Assembly (NCBI RefSeq): GCF_027244095.1
Contig: NC_069661.1
Coordinates: 13,712,001 to 13,776,000 of the forward strand
Length of the DNA: 64,000 nt
Source of the DNA: Hemicordylus capensis
Taxonomy: Eukaryota; Chordata; Lepidosauria; Squamata; Cordylidae
Reading direction: 5' to 3'
Under the pieces are notes generated by a model. It did no database searches. It was not told the DNA's origin and saw nothing but the letters and a program-made list of their open reading frames with translations. This document shows, one piece after another, positions 42,991-53,254 of the stretch (position 1 is the first letter of the stretch; every line of letters begins with the position of its first letter). Both the position numbers and the translations under genes were made by a program.

Positions 42991-43194
42991 ATGTGCAGGT
43001 ATGGTGTGTGTGGCAATAATACTCAGGGTTCCTGTTGCAAAACTCAAATATCTTCCCACCCCCAACTCAATTCAGGACTGAAAATGAGGATCAAAACTTG
43101 AATTGCCCCAAATCTTAACTCAACTAGAAATTCAGTGATTAAGGCCTAAAGGGCTTAGAACTGGATTACCTGGGAGAGTGTCTTCTTCAGCATC

Positions 43195-43505
43195 ATCCCC
43201 ACTGCACATTACAGTCCTCAAGAGAAGTCCATCTCCAGCTGCCACCAGCTCGACTTAGGACCAGGCCTCAGGTTCAGGCCTTCTCTGTAGGCGTTCCTGG
43301 GCTGTGGAATGTGGCTCCCTATAGATATCCAAGGCTTAAGATCATTACCCCCCTTTAAAAAGAGCCCTCAAGACACACTTTTTTAGCCTGGCTTTTGGTG
43401 ACTTTTAAATGATTTTAAATTGTTTTAATTTTAATTGTTTTGAATGGCTTGTTTTGTTTTTATTCATGTGAATCACCTAGAGCCATCTAGGTTAGGTGGA
43501 TCACA
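43195..43505 (+). mobile_element. Old L2 LINE 3' end
   Basis: Contains the words GCGTTCCTGGGCTGTGGAAT and TTTAAAAAGAGCCCTCAAGA, then an AT-rich UTR (TTTAAATTGTTTTAATTTTA) and GAATCACCTAGAGCCATCTA. Confidence 0.6.
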
Positions 43506-44229
43506 AGGCTACAATCCTAGACACTATTATTGGAAGTAACCCTAAGGAACTCAGTGGAACTTGCTTCTAAACTGCAAAAATCACTCCCACTTCCATGGGC
43601 ACCTAAAACACTCCACCCACTGTTTCCTCCACTCTAAAGTAATAAAATAAAAAGCCAGATGAAAAATAAGTGCAGGCACCAGATTAAGACCATCTACAGA
43701 ACCAAAGGTTTTTGCTTTTGAAACAAGTTGTTGAGTCACAGTTACTGATTTGCAGTTTGTGCAGTAAAGTTATTAGCTGGTTACAAGGATGTGGGGGTGG
43801 ACAACCCCCTCCCGCAGGCAACTGTTAATTTTAAATATTTTGTTTGGCGGCTGTGTGAAAACAGGCAGTGAAAAACTTTCACATAAATTTGAATGTCACC
43901 TAGAATTATGCTAGGAATTCGTATTTGTACTTTTGCCACATTCGATTTGTTAACTGCCTACCATGCAAGCAGAGCTCAGCTGGGGTAAAACTTTCAAACA
44001 TCCATCAAATGGTGCCGGTGTCAGATAAGAGGCGCTATTCATATAAGAGTCAACCCGGACCGGCCTCACTCGCAGTGGCTATAGCCGGTGACTCCCTTCG
44101 TTGACTTTTCAAATTGTTAGCCCCTGCCTTGGGACAGGGAACCATCTCCTCAGTCCTTTTGCTGGGCACACCGCCCTGAGAACTTTTGCTTGTGTTGAGC
44201 AACGATATAGTAACAGAGCAGTAATAACA
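43506..44229. other. Intergenic just upstream of the STBD1 CpG island, nothing recognised
   Basis: No exon or repeat family was assigned. Confidence 0.4.
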
Positions 44230-45250
44230 GTTAGCAACAGCAACGTCTTCTCCACAGGTTAACGTTTGCGTTCTACGCCGCCTGGCGCGCAAGGAGAGGC
44301 GGCGCAAATCTTGTTACGGGTCTCAGGGCGACGCTTCGACTCCTGCTGCGCGCAGCAACCCGGACTGGGCAGGCGGGCGGCTGGCCTCTCCCGAGGCGGC
44401 TGTGGTGGGGCTGGCCAGGAGGCTCCTCCTCCCATGGCGGGGCAGGTGCCTGGCTCGCTGCTGGGCCCATATAAGGCACCGAAAGGGGGCCGGCCTGCCC
44501 TTGCTAGGGCTCTGCTGCTGCTGCGTCTCGCCTCGCCTCTGCTGCGGGGCTCCGCTGCTGCCTGAGCGCGTGGTGGTGGTGGTGGTGCCCAGCCCAGCCA
44601 TGGCCCAGGGCGAGGAGGGCGACGGTGGTGCCCAGGCCCCCGCTCAGCCGCCGCCGCCGCCTCCTCTCCCTGCTGCTCCTCTGGGCGCGGGCGGCAGTGG
44701 CGACACGGGGCCTCTGGCGGGGCTGTGGCCGGCCTTGCTGGTGGCGCTGGTGGCCGCCTTCATCGCCTGGCTCTGGTACGGCAGCAGCGATGGCAAGGAG
44801 GAGAAGGCGGCGGCCGGGGCGAGCCCTCCGCGGGGGGAGCAGACGGAGGAGAGGGAGACGCTGCTCCCCGCAGCCAAAGGTACCGCCCGCCTCCTCCCCG
44901 AGGATGCGCCCAGGCGGGGAGGACCCCCGAGGCAGCCCCAGCAGCAGCTTCATCCTCCCCTGCCCGCCGCAAAGCGAGCCGAGGGCGGGGGTGGGATGGC
45001 GGCCGGGCCAGCTCTCTCGGGCTGAAGCGATTCCTGGGGGAGCCCCCCCCCCGAAATGATGACGCATCTCAAGCCATGGCTGGGATTGCTGTCCGACTCC
45101 GTCGTCGCTTGGAGATTCAGGCCGGTTCCTGGATGGAGGGAGGCGCCAGGAGGCGGTTGGCAAGCCGGGTTGGGGGTGCGCGCGCGCGCTGCGCACTTTC
45201 TAGAGCGCGAGCGAGCGAGCCCCGCTGAACGTGGTGGCGTGGCGGAGCCC
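44230..45250 (+). promoter_or_regulatory. STBD1: CpG island promoter of STBD1
   Basis: CpG-dense, GC-rich sequence begins near 44260 and fades after 45250, spanning the first exon. A TATA-like ATATAAGG lies at 44470-44477, about 125 bp before the ATG, with GGCGCGC-type and GGGGCGG-like GC boxes around it. Start site not determinable. All long open frames here on either strand other than the STBD1 exon come from GC composition. Confidence 0.7.
44600..44879 (+). CDS. STBD1: STBD1 exon 1: N-terminus and membrane anchor
   Basis: ATG at 44600 lies in a good Kozak context (CCAGCCATGGC) just after a (GGT)n run. The exon encodes 93 residues plus one base and ends at AAAG|GTACCG. The protein starts MAQGEEGDGGAQAPAQPPPP, followed by more Pro/Ala and a Gly-rich linker, then a hydrophobic segment GLWPALLVALVAAFIAWLWY at about residues 41-60 that should anchor the protein in the ER or T-tubule-type membranes. 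Human STBD1 starts almost directly with this segment, so about 35 residues of Pro-rich sequence precede it here. No stop separates the ATG from a non-ATG frame opening at 44402. Confidence 0.85.
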
Positions 45251-45881
45251 ACTACTTCCGAGGAAAACATGGACTGGTGCTGCCGAAGGACCGCTCGCTC
45301 TCCCCTTTCCCTGCTACAGCTTGCTGCCTGCGCCTTGCTTCGCGTTCACCCACCCCCGCTGCTGCTTTGCATGTGTTTGAATTGAGGATGTATCTGTCTT
45401 TATTCAGGTTTTCCTCACCCTTTGCTCCCTGCAAACGCACATGGGGATCGGTTCGCCTTCGCATCCCCCCCACCTCGCCTGACTCCAGTAACCTGAAGGC
45501 TCTTTTCTCACAAGTGTACCTCCCTCGCCCCCCCCCAAATGTGCAGGGGGTGGGTGTGTCCCTACCCTACATTGCTTTGGCTTCTGCATTTATCTTCTCC
45601 ACGTTAATCCAATGTGCTAAGTAAATATTTTATCTGCATTCTTTGGAGATTTGCAGAGCCCCTGTACCTAAAACAGTTGTGGGTCAGGCGGGAATTCAAC
45701 AGGTGTACTTTCTCCTGGCATGATATGCTTTGATGTGGGCAATCATGTGCCCTGGGGGATCTTTAGCATATCTCATGTTGCAGTTATCCATGATCCGATG
45801 CAACAGGAATGGCAGGGTGGCGGGGAGACCTGGTTGTTAACCTTCTTTGCTTCTTGACAGTGTTCAGACCCCCTTCTTCAG
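44880..45881. other. STBD1 intron 1, 5' part; no repeat
   Basis: GC-rich up to about 45250, then unique sequence. No extra exon was recognised. Confidence 0.5.
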
Positions 45882-46010
45882 GGGACATGGGTTGGTGGTA
45901 GATCACATGCTGCCGAAAATCCCCGGTTCCATTCCTAGCTTCTCGAGGTACTATTGGGAAAGATCCCTAGCTGAAACCCTGAAGAGCCGCTGCTAGCAAG
46001 TGTAGACCAG
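45882..46010 (+). mobile_element. tRNA-derived SINE, decayed
   Basis: GGTTGGTGGTAGATCACATG, CCCCGGTTCCATTCCTAGCT (B-box-like) and AAACCCTGAAGAGCCGCTGC, followed by GTGTAGACCA of the shared tail. Confidence 0.6.
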
Positions 46011-46011
46011 G

Positions 46012-46130
46012 GTTCCTAACCTTGGGTCCCCAGATATGGCTAGACCACAACATCATCCCTTTGGCCACAGTAGCTGGGGATGACGGGGGTTGTAGTCCAA
46101 CATCTGGGGACCCATGCTTGGGAAAGGGAG
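46012..46130. mobile_element. Small hAT-like palindromic MITE
   Basis: GGTTCCTAACCTTGGGTCCC at the left faces GGGGACCCATGCTTGGGAA at the right, with CCACAACATCAT and GGGGTTGTAGTCCAACATC inside. Same family as 42855-42990. Confidence 0.65.
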
Positions 46131-47600
46131 CTTTGTATGTTTGTATCTACGCTAAGAACCTCTCAGATCACACTTTCTCTCCACACCCCCTACCCAGGGG
46201 TATATCAAGATTGGAGTGGGTCCTGGGACAAAAGTGAAGATGAGCTCCTATTCCCTCACCTCTCTGCTGCCTTCTCCCAAGAGGCAGGAGGGAAAGAAGA
46301 AAGAGCAAGTGGTCCTCAGCTGGTGGGCCCCCTCTCTCTCCCTCAGGGGCCCTGGGACATTTGGCCCCTCCCTTTGGTTCAGCTGTAGCGACACCCATTT
46401 CCCTCTGCCCCCATGCCTAGTAGAAGCAATACATTTGTTAATACATGCTCCTGCGACTCTGACCTACAGCTCCAGGCTTGGATTTCCATCCAGGGTCCCT
46501 CATTCTCCTTTTGGAGTAAGCGGCTCTTTCATTCTTTTCATTCCCCGTATGCTGGCTTCAAGGAAGCTTTCGTTCTGGTGCCAGGTGGGCTGTAGAAACA
46601 GTTCTGATGCAGTCTTCTCCCATTTAGTTCACAGATACATATTCTCGGCTTGATGGCCCTGTGTGCGCAATCTGATGAATGATCGCAGTTGGGTTGCCTG
46701 TCTAGCACCACACTCTCATGTTGCCTGATGCCAACTCAGTACTCTGAACTGAAAGTAATCAGTTGACTTGCAAACCAGTGAGGTTGATTAGCAAACAAGT
46801 ACATACAAACTGGCCCTTGGCGCACTGCTGACAGGCCGCCCTCCTCTTGTTTTTCCATAATAGAAAAGCAAGAGCAGATATGATCGGAGTACTGTGCCTG
46901 AAGCAGTGAATTGGAATCTCTTGGCTTCCCAATAGTGCCTATGAAGCAACTTTTTCTGTGTTGTTCCCACAGCTTCAGAAGGGCAGGCATGAGGAGTATA
47001 TTAGTGGTGGTGACCTTTGCAATGCCCTGATTCCATCCGTCAGCTCTGCTGGTCTTGTGGGAATCCTCTTCAAAGGGCTTGGCTCTTGATTCGCTTGACA
47101 TACTCTTATGGGCAGTGCAAACTTAAAATCGAGCCCTTGCCTATTTTTAGCTTCCATGTGGGAATGGCATGTTTAGTCATTATGCATATTCATGGCAGAG
47201 CAGAACAAGAATACCTTTGTAAAAGCTGACATCTAGGGAATGGATGGAGCAGTAAAATAAACAATTTATGGTTCAGGAACTGAGTTAAAAGCAAATTGTG
47301 AGAAAAAAAGAAAATAGGCAAATGACACTGCCCATAAATTACCATTTGGCAGCACTCGTGGTCTGAGGTTATACCACTTGCACTAGGTGAGATACTGTTT
47401 TCACCTTAAGGCATGCTATGAAAAGTAAAGAGGGGCCAGTTTTGTGAATTACTAATGTAGGGCTTCTCAAATCCAAGGTGCCACGGAGCACAGAGAAATT
47501 TAACAGTGGTGCCTAGAATAGGATATTTGGAGGTAAAGTTGTTTAATAAAATATTTTAGTCCCCCCCGCCCCTCCAATTTCTGTTCTAAATGTGTTACTT
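46131..47600. other. STBD1 intron 1, nothing recognised
   Basis: No exon or repeat was assigned. Confidence 0.45.
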
Positions 47601-47872
47601 AGGAACATGCCTTCTGAGTCAGACCATTGGTCCATTTAGCTCAGTATTGTCTGCTCTGACTGGCAGCTGCGTCTCCAGGGCTGCAGGCAGCATTCTCTCT
47701 CAGCCCTATCTGGAGATGCCAGGGAGGAAACTTCTGCATGTGAGCGGGCAGGTGCTCTTCCTAGAGCGGCCCCATCCCCTAACATGTAGTTTCCCATTCA
47801 AATGAAAACTAGGGTGGACCCTGCTTATCAAAGAGGACAATTCATGCTTGCTACCACAACATCAGCTCTCAT
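47601..47872 (-). mobile_element. 5S-rRNA-derived SINE
   Basis: Read on minus, the head contains CCACCCTAGTTTTCATTTGA and ATGGGAAACTACATG, derived from the 5S rRNA box C region (CTTGGATGGGAGACC). It then has the body with TGCCTGCAGCCCTGGAGACG and the tail ACCAATGGTCTGACTCAGAA. Confidence 0.75.
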
Positions 47873-48709
47873 CCCCTTTACAAGGGGATAAAGAAAATCC
47901 CCTTGCCCTCCCCCTGTAGTGTCCATCATGGAGTCCAGTAATTATGTCAGGGCTGCATTGTAAATTTTGGGGCTTTCTCCTAGATCCAAAGAAAATGGGA
48001 CAAGGCCTGTGGCATTGAGGGGAGAGGAAGTGCTGTTGACAGAAATCTCTGGTTGGCCCACTGCTGCCCTGGATTGCGTGACTGTAGTTAGCTCATTTCC
48101 TGTCTTTGCTTCAGTCCATCGGCTTTGAATACAGTCTGGCTTCTAAGTATAGCAGTGAAGTGAAACACTATTTGGTGTGATCTGATGGGTGTGTCTATAG
48201 CGCCTTTCCCATTAGGGTGTAAAAGGTCAATGACTGTAAGGGTTCTTCTGTAGCTTTTCTGCTCTATTTTAAAGCAAGGCTCAAGGGGTTCCCAGGCGCC
48301 AGTTCAACATGGTGCTTGGAAGTTTGTGTGACACCTGAGCCAGCCAAGTGATGGTGGGAGAGTGGGCAAGCAAAGCGGTGGCAGGCTGCTCCCTCCTCCT
48401 CCAGGTAGCATCAGCCCATTGCCTGCCTAAGCCATGTGGATGCAACCAGGGGAGAAGGGGGGAAGATGAGGGCAAACCAGGCACTGAGAACTTTGCTGGG
48501 AACAAATGAGTCTGTGTGTCCCCCCCCAATGGAGAAGAGGGCAGTTGTGTTCCTAAATGTCGGGGCTCACTCCTAGAGCCAAATAAAGCTTGAGGTCTGT
48601 TTTTACAGTGAGTTAAATTCTCCGATCAGAATAAAGCTTTGCAAATGGTGGGACTGGTATTCCTTGCCTCTCTTTCTGCATTTGCTAAAGTACAACTAAA
48701 CATGCTTAA
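47873..48709. other. STBD1 intron 1, nothing recognised
   Basis: Only unique sequence was seen. Confidence 0.45.
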
Positions 48710-48970
48710 GAACATAGGAAGCTGCCTTATACTATCCAGTTCAGTATTGTCTACACAGACTGGCAATGGCATCTCCAAGGTTGCAAGCAGGAGTCTCTCT
48801 CAGCCCTATCGGGAGATGCCAGGGAGGGAACTTGGAATCTTCTGCATGCAAGCAGAAGCATGCTCTTTCCAGAGCAGCCTCCTAACATGTAGTCTCCCAT
48901 TCAAATGAAAACCAGGCTGGACCCTGCTTAGCAAAGGAGACAATTCATGCTACCACAACACTAGCTCTCC
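48710..48970 (-). mobile_element. 5S-rRNA-derived SINE
   Basis: AACATAGGAAGCTGCCTTAT at the tail end and, toward the head, GTAGTCTCCCATTCAAATGA and CTGGACCCTGCTTAGCAAAG. The latter is the reverse of a 5S-like CTAAGCAGGGTC...GGGAGAC. Confidence 0.8.
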
Positions 48971-49344
48971 TCCCCCACTTCCTGGTAGTTTGAGGAATGG
49001 TTCCAGCACTTCCCTAAACACTGTTAGAGAAGCAGTTTAAACTTACACTTGTGTTGTATTAAGATAGGAATTGCCAAAGCAGTTGGAGGCCTGGTGGGAG
49101 GGGCTTGATGGGGGGCTCTGGGTGGTCCTGGGAGTGAGTGGAACTGGGAGTCACCAGTTGTTGCAGGAGACAAAAAAAAAACAAAAAACAGGTTGGTGTG
49201 CTAGTGTTATTGATCATGCCAAACTATCCTGTTAAGAAATCCAGTGTTCTTAAAGGTTCTTGCTATAACATGAATGAAGATATGGCTATTGAATTCTGGG
49301 AGCTAGTTCTCTTCTTGGCTAACTCTAATACTTTTTCTGTTTAG
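48971..49344. other. End of STBD1 intron 1
   Basis: Unique sequence ending in the acceptor tract ATACTTTTTCTGTTTAG at 49344. Confidence 0.6.
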
Positions 49345-50117
49345 AACCACTTCAGGGAAATTTTGAATGTCTTGTGTCTGAAATCAAGCCAATGGATGTC
49401 TCCAGCCCTCAGGAGCCAGTGGCGAACCAGTTGGGTCCTCCAGGAGAACATGGTGCCCCTGATGTTCCCAGAGAGTCTCCAGAAGCAGAGCCAGTGGTCC
49501 AGCAGCCAACAACCCCCTTAATGAACTACAAGGAATATCTAAGCAGCGAAGCATTTTGTCAGCCCGCAACAGCCTCCGAGCCACCTCAGAGCCAAGAAGC
49601 TGACACTTGTGGCGTGGACACTTTGGGAGAAACAGCTGCCCCTTGGGTCCAGCACGAGGAGAGATGCAAAGAGCAACTGCAGCATAGTTCTGTTGACCAT
49701 GAGGAGTGGGAAATGGTTCCAGAGCATTCAGCGTGGGGTGACGGTGTAGGAAAGAGCAGTGCAGAGGATGCCAGCAAGGACCTAGAACAAGCAAAGAGGG
49801 TTGCAGCGGTGTCTCCGATGCCTCAGACTGTCCATGTGACTTTCCGCGTGCACTACATCACTCATTCAGAAGCCCAGCTGGTTGCCATCACAGGTGACCA
49901 CGAATGTCTCGGCCAGTGGCACCACTATGTCCCGCTCAGGTGTGACAAGGAAGGGTTCTGGTCAGACTCTGTTGTCTTGCCAGTTGATACCAGAGTCGAG
50001 TGGAAGTTCATAGTCGTGGAGAATGGGAAGGTCAGACGGTGGGAAGAATGTGACAACCGAACCCTCATGACAGAACACGAGGATCGGGTGGCCCATAAGT
50101 GGTGGGGATATCATTGA
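49345..50117 (+). CDS. STBD1: STBD1 exon 2: Atg8-interacting motif and CBM20 starch-binding domain
   Basis: Acceptor CTTTTTCTGTTTAG ends at 49344. Exon 1 leaves one base, so the join codon is G+AA (Glu), followed by PLQGNFECLVSEIKPMDV. Exon 2 adds 257 residues to TGA at 50115-50117, giving a 350-residue protein (human about 358). Residues about 104-210 are low-complexity and acidic. SVDHEEWEMVPEHSAWGDG holds the Atg8-interacting motif WEMV at about 215-218, which in human STBD1 recruits GABARAPL1. Residues about 255-350 form the CBM20 domain: VHVTFRVHYITHSEAQLV, TGDHECLGQW, EGFWSDSVVLP, VEWKFIVVENGKVRRWEECD, with conserved Trp at about 285, 299 and 313. STBD1 tethers glycogen to membranes and delivers it to lysosomes (glycophagy). 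Confidence 0.95.
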
Positions 50118-50516
50118 ATGGGAGCTCTAGCATTATTCCATGTCTCCAGTCGGAGCTTCCCTGCACTGCCATATCTTAGTGTCTCTCTGGGCTGCAAGCT
50201 TTGCCAGAACTGCCTTAGATTGAAGTCTCTCTCCTCCTGCTAGTGTTGGCTTTAAGATATGAAGAGACTTTTCGAACTTAAGTCAGACCAAAGCCTTTCT
50301 AGTGACACACAACTTAGGGGCCTTTAGTGGGCAGTGTTTCAAAACCGCTCCCTGCATAAAAAGCTTTAAACCTTGCACTTGAGATTGTACAGTATGAATG
50401 GAGACAAGAGCATGGATTGTGGATGCTGGCTGACAGAATGGGAGAAGTGTAGTTCAGCTACACTGTCATGGTGGCTGTTAAAATGTTCTTAACTTATTGT
50501 TACTGCAGATGGAAGC

Positions 50517-50522
50517 AATAAA
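50517..50522 (+). terminator. STBD1: STBD1 poly(A) signal AATAAA
   Basis: AATAAA sits about 400 nt after the stop codon, giving a compact 3' UTR of about 420 nt. No repeat was recognised between 50118 and 50516. Confidence 0.75.
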
Positions 50523-50664
50523 GATGATTTTTAGACTGGTGACCCGTCTATATTTTGAGAGCTAAAGTAGGGGTTGTCTTGGGCCTTAGTCATTTGGAAA
50601 AAAACCCTAAAAATCCCTTCCTGTTTCTAATCTATCATGATTCTTGGAGAAGAGGCTCCAGTTC

Positions 50665-50850
50665 AATTATAGAGGCAAATGCTTTGCCTGTATTCCACGT
50701 ACAATCCCTAACCTCTCCAAGTAGGGCAGGGAAACACCACCACCCCCCATCTGAAACCCTGGAGAATGATTGCTAGTCAGCAGGGATAATACCAAGCTTG
50801 AGGGACCAATGATCTGACTCTGTATAAGCAGCTTCCTATATTCCTTGTGG
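50665..50850 (+). mobile_element. Squamate SINE, tRNA type
   Basis: GAGGCAAATGCTTTGCCTGT, TCTGAAACCCTGGAGAATGA, TTGAGGGACCAATGATCTGA and AAGCAGCTTCCTATATTCC follow the order seen at 42412. It begins about 140 bp after the STBD1 poly(A) signal. Confidence 0.6.
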
Positions 50851-51947
50851 AAATCCCTTGTTGGCTCTATTCCCATAATGCACTTGTGCGGGAAACCAGA
50901 AATGGAATAATCCTGTGACTAGAAGCAGATGTTAGTGTGGCTGGTCCCTCCCAAGTAGGTGTCCAGCACATGTTTGGGACATGCATATGTTGAGTACAGA
51001 ACTGTATTGACTATGGTAAAGTTCAAAAGTGTCCACTCGACATATTTTTAGTACTTGTTTTCTTCTGGCAGAAGAAGATTTCAAAATAAGCTTGGAACTG
51101 CTGCTGCCCTGAACAGCAGGAAAGAGAACCTGTCTGTACCCAGTATCTGCTGGTACATATCCAAAGGTTATGTGTAACTTGCAGGTGGAAGGTTTACGGC
51201 TTCTTTCTAGCAGTCGGTCTCCGGGGGTTAAACACACGAAACGTGGTGTTCTTCTCTCAAGAAAAAGTGATGGCAGACTGAAAGAGAAGTAAATCATTAC
51301 TAGGCCTAGAATTTCAAGAATTAGTGTTGATACTAAACTGGGGGCTCATTAAGCAGAGAGAACTGTAAAGACAACTGCACCTATCCCACACTAAGGTACA
51401 CAGTTCCTTCAATAATATTAGCCTTTTATTTTGGATAGCAGCTCATGTTCTTGGACCTTCCTTGCTGTGGCACTGGGCTTCAAAATGTTTATCTCTGATA
51501 AATAAATGTTAGGAATCCTAAAAGAATTAGGTCGGAGATCAGATTCCTTCTGGAGCTGTGTGTTAGCCATACAACTGCCTTGTGAGGCAGACTAGGGAAA
51601 ATGAATTGTCTTGGGAATCTAATAAAATTGTATTAGATACGGCACTTTCTCAGCCGAGCCTGCCTCACAGGGCTGTCGGGAGGCAAAAATCTTGCTCAGA
51701 GCTCCTCTGAGGTAAGGTAGGACAGACAAAAATGAAATCTAGATGGCAACAAAACTGGATTGTGGGCTTCTGTCCCTCTGACCTTTTCAGCAGAAGAACC
51801 AGTCTCTCCAGCCCACTCAATAACATTAACATTATTGAAGAAGATCAATAGGTCATGAATGACCTATCTGGAGTTTCGGACCTCCTGAAGGTGTTATTGG
51901 GTGGCAGGCGCAGGGGTGACTGCTCAGTAGTACTAGAGGGTATGCTT
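50851..51947. other. Intergenic downstream of STBD1, nothing recognised
   Basis: A minus-strand open frame at 50932-51297 has an acceptor-like CTTCTCTTTCAG nearby but no recognisable homology. Confidence 0.4.
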
Positions 51948-52360
51948 TAGGGATGTACATGAACAGTGTGTGTGTGTGTGCCACTTTAAGGTTGCACTTA
52001 CCCCTCTCCCCGCTTTCTCCCCGCTTTCCCTCCGCCAGCACTCATTGCCCGTAAAAACTTTGGGGGTGGCAGTGTACCACCCTGCCGCCCCTTCCCCCTC
52101 TTTGGCCGGAAGTGGCCAGAAGTACCGGGTGCGCGTGCGCATGTCGCATGTGTGCGCGTCAGACGGGCGCATGCGCACCCGGTACTTCCGGCCAAAGAGG
52201 GGGAAGGGGCGGCAGGGAGGTACGCTGCCACCCCCAAGGCTTTTACAGTCAATGAGTGCTGGCGGGAGGAAAGCGGAGAGAGGGGTAAATGTACCCTCCC
52301 CCACCCTTAAAGTGGCATCCCCACCCCCTCGAGCCCCGCCCGGTTCCATGCACAGCCTTA
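51948..52360. mobile_element. GC-rich palindromic hAT-like element, 413 bp
   Basis: The ends TAGGGATGTACATG and CATGCACAGCCTTA are inverted repeats. Arms of about 150-180 bp face each other around 52130-52160 (ACCGGGTGCGCGTGCGCATG versus CATGCGCACCCGGTACTTCC). The flanks GTATGCTT and GCATGCAG match at only 5 of 8 positions. Shares CGGAAGT-type and GCCGCCCC words with 18342-18807. Confidence 0.75.
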
Positions 52361-52486
52361 GCATGCAGAAGGCTCTAGCTCATTTCTGGGTATTTCCTGT
52401 GGGAGGCATTTCTGGTAGTAGGACTTTGCATGATATTTTGGAGAGTCACTGCCAGCCAGAGCAGATGGTTAAAGTTCTGATTTGGG

Positions 52487-52688
52487 TACAGGGCATATGA
52501 CCATACAGAACTACTGTGTCAGGGAACTGGCCCATCTAGGTCAGTACTGTCTACACCAACCGGCAGCAGCTTTCTGGAGTTTCAGATGGGGATCTTTTCC
52601 CACCCCATGTGGAAACTCCACCAGGAACTGAACCTGGGATTTTCTGCATGCAAAGCAGTGCTTTACCACTGAGCTACAGATCCCTTGG
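52487..52688 (-). mobile_element. tRNA-derived SINE
   Basis: Read on minus, it starts AAGGGATCTGTAGCTCAGTG, GTAAAGCACTGCTTTGCATG, then AAAATCCCAGGTTCAGTTCC. The A and B boxes of the tRNA-like promoter are intact. The tail GACCTAGATGGGCCAGTTCC follows. Confidence 0.8.
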
Positions 52689-52956
52689 GTATTATAGGCC
52701 TGCATCTGTTATAGGCCTGCTCTCCATCCATTAATGGATGGTTAATAGATACTGTAGCAGTTGAGTGGCAGCCACAAAACGTGCTGTAGGTTTGACCCTG
52801 AAATATTCAAAATGGCTCAGGGGATATGAGAGAGTGGTCAGGTGAAAACGTCAAAATTAGTTTTGACCACAAGCCAGCTTAGATGGTATAATTCAAAAGT
52901 TTACTTCATTGGCTTTTGATATTCAATACAGAAATATAAACTACCTTGGTTCCTTG

Positions 52957-53254
52957 GAACATAGGAAGCTGCCATATACTGAGTCAGACCATTGGTCTAT
53001 CTAGCTCAGGATGGTCTACACAGACTGGCAGTGGCTTCTCCAAGGTTGCAGGCAGGAATCTCTCTTAGCCCTGTCTTGGAGATGCCGCCAGGGAGGGAAC
53101 CTGGAACCTTCTGCTCTTCCCAGAGCAGATCCATCCCTTGAGGGGAATATCTTACAGTGCTCACACATCAAGTCTCCCATTCATATGCAACTAGGGTGGA
53201 CCCTGCTTAGCTAAGGGGACAAGTAATTCTTGCTACCACAAGACCAGCTCTCAT
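52957..53254 (-). mobile_element. 5S-rRNA-derived SINE, best copy
   Basis: The tail end on + reads GAACATAGGAAGCTGCCATA; the head on minus reads CTAAGCAGGGTCCACCCTAG and GAATGGGAGACTTG, closely following 5S rRNA CTAAGCAGGGTCGGGCCTGG and GGATGGGAGACC. Full length, about 300 bp. Confidence 0.85.

Noticed and set aside
44402-45270. Many long overlapping open frames on both strands around the CpG island
   Set aside because: They arise from GC-rich codon-poor sequence; only the frame from 44600 has a matching splice donor, a membrane segment and continuity with the CBM20 exon.
50932-51297. 121-codon minus-strand open frame with an acceptor-like site
   Set aside because: No homology recognised, including to CCDC158, the gene expected next on that strand; length is within chance in this window.
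52600-52688. tRNA gene
   Set aside because: The tRNA-like A and B boxes belong to a SINE head; the acceptor stem and anticodon arm are not intact and the SINE tail follows.
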